NCBI GenBank assembly: GCA_016191785.1
Contig: JACPVJ010000012.1
Coordinates: 1 to 64,000, forward strand
Source: Myxococcales bacterium
GTDB taxonomy: Bacteria; Myxococcota_A; Polyangia; Polyangiales; Polyangiaceae
Direction of reading: 5' to 3'
DNA: 64,000 nt
Shown here in pieces: positions 61,945 through 64,000 of the stretch. The notes under the pieces were generated by a model. It did no database searches. It was given only the letters and a program-made list of their open reading frames with translations, and had not been told where the DNA came from. Each line of letters begins with the position of its first letter. Within the stretch, counting starts at the first letter, position 1. The position numbers were made by a program, and so were the translations under genes.

Positions 61945-61975
61945 CTGCCCGCGCGCTCGCGTTACGAGACGGGCG

Positions 61976-62650
61976 GTGACCTCACCTGCCCAGGCTTCGG
62001 CCCTCACGACCCTGGCGGGTGTCTCGCCGCGTCTGCGCCACGCGGTGTTCGCGCTGATCGCGCTCTTGGCCCTGGGCAACGCCGTGGGCACCGCGCTCTC
62101 GCCGTACCTGGTGGTGCGTCACCCGCTCTTCCTGGTGGCGATCTCGCCCGAGGGCCGACACGTGGTTCTGGCCACCGCCGGCGTTGCGCCGGTGGTGCTG
62201 GTGTTGGTCGGCACGTTGCGCCGCCTGCTCGGCATCGTCGCCGGCTATGGCCTGGGCTCGCTCTACGGCGAGGCCGCCGTGCGCTGGGCCGAGCAGCGCG
62301 TTCCCCGCTTCGGGCGCGTCATCCGCTTCTTCGAGCGCGCGTTCGCGCGCTTCGGCATGCTCATGGTCTTCGTCGTGCCGCTGCCCTCGATCGGCGTGCT
62401 GGCCGGCGCATCGGGCGCGCGGTTCCGCTGGGTGGCCTTGGCGGGCGCGCTGGGGCAAGCCACCTGGATGACGCTCACGGTGCTGTTCGGCGAAGCCATC
62501 GCCAACTGGACGCAGCCGGTCCTGGCGTTCTTCTCTCGTCACTTGATCGAGAGCACCATCGTGGCCGCGACGCTGGTGGGGCTGCAGCAGCTGGTGGCCT
62601 ACCAGAAGCGACGGCGCGCCCGCCCGCCGGAAGCCCCGGCGGACGGCTGA
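61976..62650 (+). CDS. VTT/DedA-type membrane protein
   Basis: A 224-residue polytopic protein from a GTG. The features fit the VTT (SNARE-associated, DedA/TVP38) family: GRLLGIVAGYGLGSLYGE-like segments (here RRLLGIVAGYGLGSLYGEAA) and RFGMLMVFVVPLPSIGVLAGASG, the F...R...P.P-type re-entrant loop, followed by two helices. DedA relatives act in lipid flipping of undecaprenyl phosphate and similar carriers, which would suit its former neighbour, a polyprenyl-sugar transferase. A basic tail ends the protein. Confidence 0.75.
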   Translation: MTSPAQASALTTLAGVSPRLRHAVFALIALLALGNAVGTALSPYLVVRHPLFLVAISPEGRHVVLATAGVAPVVLVLVGTLRRLLGIVAGYGLGSLYGEAAVRWAEQRVPRFGRVIRFFERAFARFGMLMVFVVPLPSIGVLAGASGARFRWVALAGALGQATWMTLTVLFGEAIANWTQPVLAFFSRHLIESTIVAATLVGLQQLVAYQKRRRARPPEAPADG

Positions 62651-62651
62651 G

Positions 62652-64000
62652 TCACTCTCCGCCGACGAACTCCCAGTCGGCGGCGAAGTCTTCACCCTTG
62701 GGCGTCGACAGCGCCTCGCCACCCGGGCCGTCGCGCCGCACCACGATGGTGTGACGGCTGGCGGTGTCCTCGCTCTCGCGCGCGACCACCGTCACCACGT
62801 TGATGCCCGGGTCGAGCGCGGCGTCGAAGCCGAACTTGAGCTTCAGCTGATCGCTGCCCTTGCGATTCGACTGGTAGAAGACCTTGTGGGCGCCCACGAA
62901 GACGTACACGTCGAGCACGCGGTCGCCGTCGGTGGCCGTCCCCTCGATCTTCACTTTGTCGCCGCGCATGGCCAGGGCCGCGGGCTCGAGCGTGATCAGC
63001 GGAGGCGAGTGGGTGAGGTGCGGCTTGAAGCTGGGCTTGCCGGCGCCGGCTCCGTCTTTCAGCGCCGAGGTCTCGACGAAGCCGAAACGATCGCCGTCGA
63101 TGCGCACCTTGGTGAAGCCGGCAAAGGTGCCGAGTCGATCGACCACCGAGCCTTTGCCCAGCTCGCCCACCACCGCGGCGGTGGCCTGGGGCTGGCCCCG
63201 CACCTGGGCCGGCTGCTCGACGCTGACCTTGCCCGAAGCCTGGTTGACGAACACGCCGGCGCGCGTGACCGGGATCACGATCTTTTCACTGGTCACCACG
63301 CGCAGGTCCCGGTCGGCGATGCTCATCTCGACCTTCGCGAAGTTGTCGGTCAGCCCGTCGAGCACGTCGAAGGTGAAGGCCACCTCGCGGGTGTCGCCGG
63401 GGTTCATGCTGGGCAGCTCGAAGCGCCCCCCGCGGAGGTACAGGCCATCCCCCGTCAGATTGCGAATGTTCGCCTGGGTCTCGTAGGACCTGCCCGTGCC
63501 GACGTTCTTCACCGTCAAGAAGACGGTCACGCCCTCCCCGCGCTGCACCTGGCCGTCGCCGTTGGCCGAGCGGCTGTCGACCACTTGATACGAGAACGCG
63601 AAGGCCGGGCGCGGTAGGCTCTGCACCGTCGGCCGCAGCTCTTGGTCCTTGGGCGCGGCGCCGCCCTCCGCGAAGAAGCGCACCTTCACCACGTCTTGCC
63701 GGGTGGTGGCATCGAGCGGGATCTTGCACACCCGCTTCGCGTCGGTCGGCACCGGCTTGGTGCTGCCGGGCTTCTTGCCGTCGAGCTCGCACCAGCCGAA
63801 CGGCACCGTGGCGGTGCGCGACTTGCCCGGCTCGAGCTTGCCGAAGGCCAGCTCTTTCTCGTCGTAATAGCCGCCGTCGCTCTTGGTCAGCGCGCGCAGC
63901 TGGTAGATGGGCTCGCTGCCGTTGTTCTTCACCGTGACCTTGAGGTTCATCGGCTCGCCGGCGGTCACGGTGTCGCCCTTGCGGTCGGTCTCGAGCTTCA
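62652..64000 (-). CDS. Exported multi-domain protein, C-terminal part (runs off right edge)
   Basis: At least 449 residues are visible with no start, and the frame continues past the edge. The visible part has two Ig-like or CARDB-like beta domains (LKVTVKNNGSEPIYQL, FLTVKNVGTGRSYETQANIRN), an SH3-like region (AVVGELGKGSVVDRLGTF, then VRIDGDRFGFVETSAL) and a further beta-sandwich (ALAMRGDKVKIEGTATDGD). These are common in the C-terminal part of myxobacterial secreted S41/Tsp-type proteases, but the catalytic domain would lie outside the window, so that identity is only a suggestion. Confidence 0.6.
   Translation of the reverse strand, partial: KLETDRKGDTVTAGEPMNLKVTVKNNGSEPIYQLRALTKSDGGYYDEKELAFGKLEPGKSRTATVPFGWCELDGKKPGSTKPVPTDAKRVCKIPLDATTRQDVVKVRFFAEGGAAPKDQELRPTVQSLPRPAFAFSYQVVDSRSANGDGQVQRGEGVTVFLTVKNVGTGRSYETQANIRNLTGDGLYLRGGRFELPSMNPGDTREVAFTFDVLDGLTDNFAKVEMSIADRDLRVVTSEKIVIPVTRAGVFVNQASGKVSVEQPAQVRGQPQATAAVVGELGKGSVVDRLGTFAGFTKVRIDGDRFGFVETSALKDGAGAGKPSFKPHLTHSPPLITLEPAALAMRGDKVKIEGTATDGDRVLDVYVFVGAHKVFYQSNRKGSDQLKLKFGFDAALDPGINVVTVVARESEDTASRHTIVVRRDGPGGEALSTPKGEDFAADWEFVGGE

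Overview
The window is high-GC, densely packed chromosomal DNA from a myxobacterium (Myxococcota, most likely Polyangiales/Sorangiineae-like). The evidence is the number of Gly/Ser/Ala-rich lipoproteins (about 17 of roughly 65 genes), two proteins with MYXO-CTERM-type tails, a Ser/Thr kinase fused to WD40 repeats, frequent GTG/TTG starts, and long spurious antisense ORFs caused by extreme GC3. No rRNA, tRNA, CRISPR array or replication origin was recognised.

Layout. 0-8 kb: surface lipoproteins (VWA, predicted propeller, astacin-like protease), a DEAD-box helicase, and small Cys-rich lipoproteins. 8-11 kb: a polyferredoxin (NapH/NapG-like fusion) in one operon with a Tat-exported DUF362 protein. 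11-14 kb: the conserved rpmE / DUF1385 / prfA cluster. 14-19.4 kb: an FAD-linked oxidase with a degenerate second FAD domain, then psd overlapping a disordered-tail methyltransferase. 19.5-32 kb: minus-strand operons for a TPR metalloprotease, a large DUF4175-like membrane protein, an HdrD-like Fe-S membrane reductase, a membrane-anchored DnaJ-CTD-like protein, and a HEAT-repeat membrane protein with two lipoproteins.

32-35.8 kb is the one clearly plastic region. It holds a full CPBP protease gene, a 3' duplicate of it 1,580 bp downstream, an Rhs-core relic, a ParE/RelE-type toxin-antitoxin pair, an array of 52-bp double-hairpin repeats, an IS66-like N-terminal relic, and an MNT-HEPN pair in which the usual target Tyr of the HEPN motif is His. 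The same 52-bp repeat family reappears at 47.8-48.0 kb.

36-48 kb: lipoproteins, a VOC protein, an outer-membrane protein, a DUF1345 protein, Dps, nadC-birA, a Cys-rich lipoprotein, and an ECF sigma factor gene preceded by a near-consensus sigma-54 promoter and an upstream inverted repeat. 48-52 kb: an M15-like peptidase and the pdxJ-acpS-nnr operon. 52-64 kb: two PMT-family glycosyltransferases flanking a MYXO-CTERM peptidase, a MORN lipoprotein divergent from a kinase-WD40 protein, a VTT-type membrane protein, and a partial exported protein at the right edge. A relic of the PMT gene end lies just before the VTT gene, which suggests the MORN/kinase block was inserted between two formerly adjacent genes.

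How the genes may work together: the CPBP protease is a candidate myxosortase for the MYXO-CTERM proteins, and psd, nadC, birA, pdxJ, acpS and nnr supply housekeeping lipid and cofactor metabolism.
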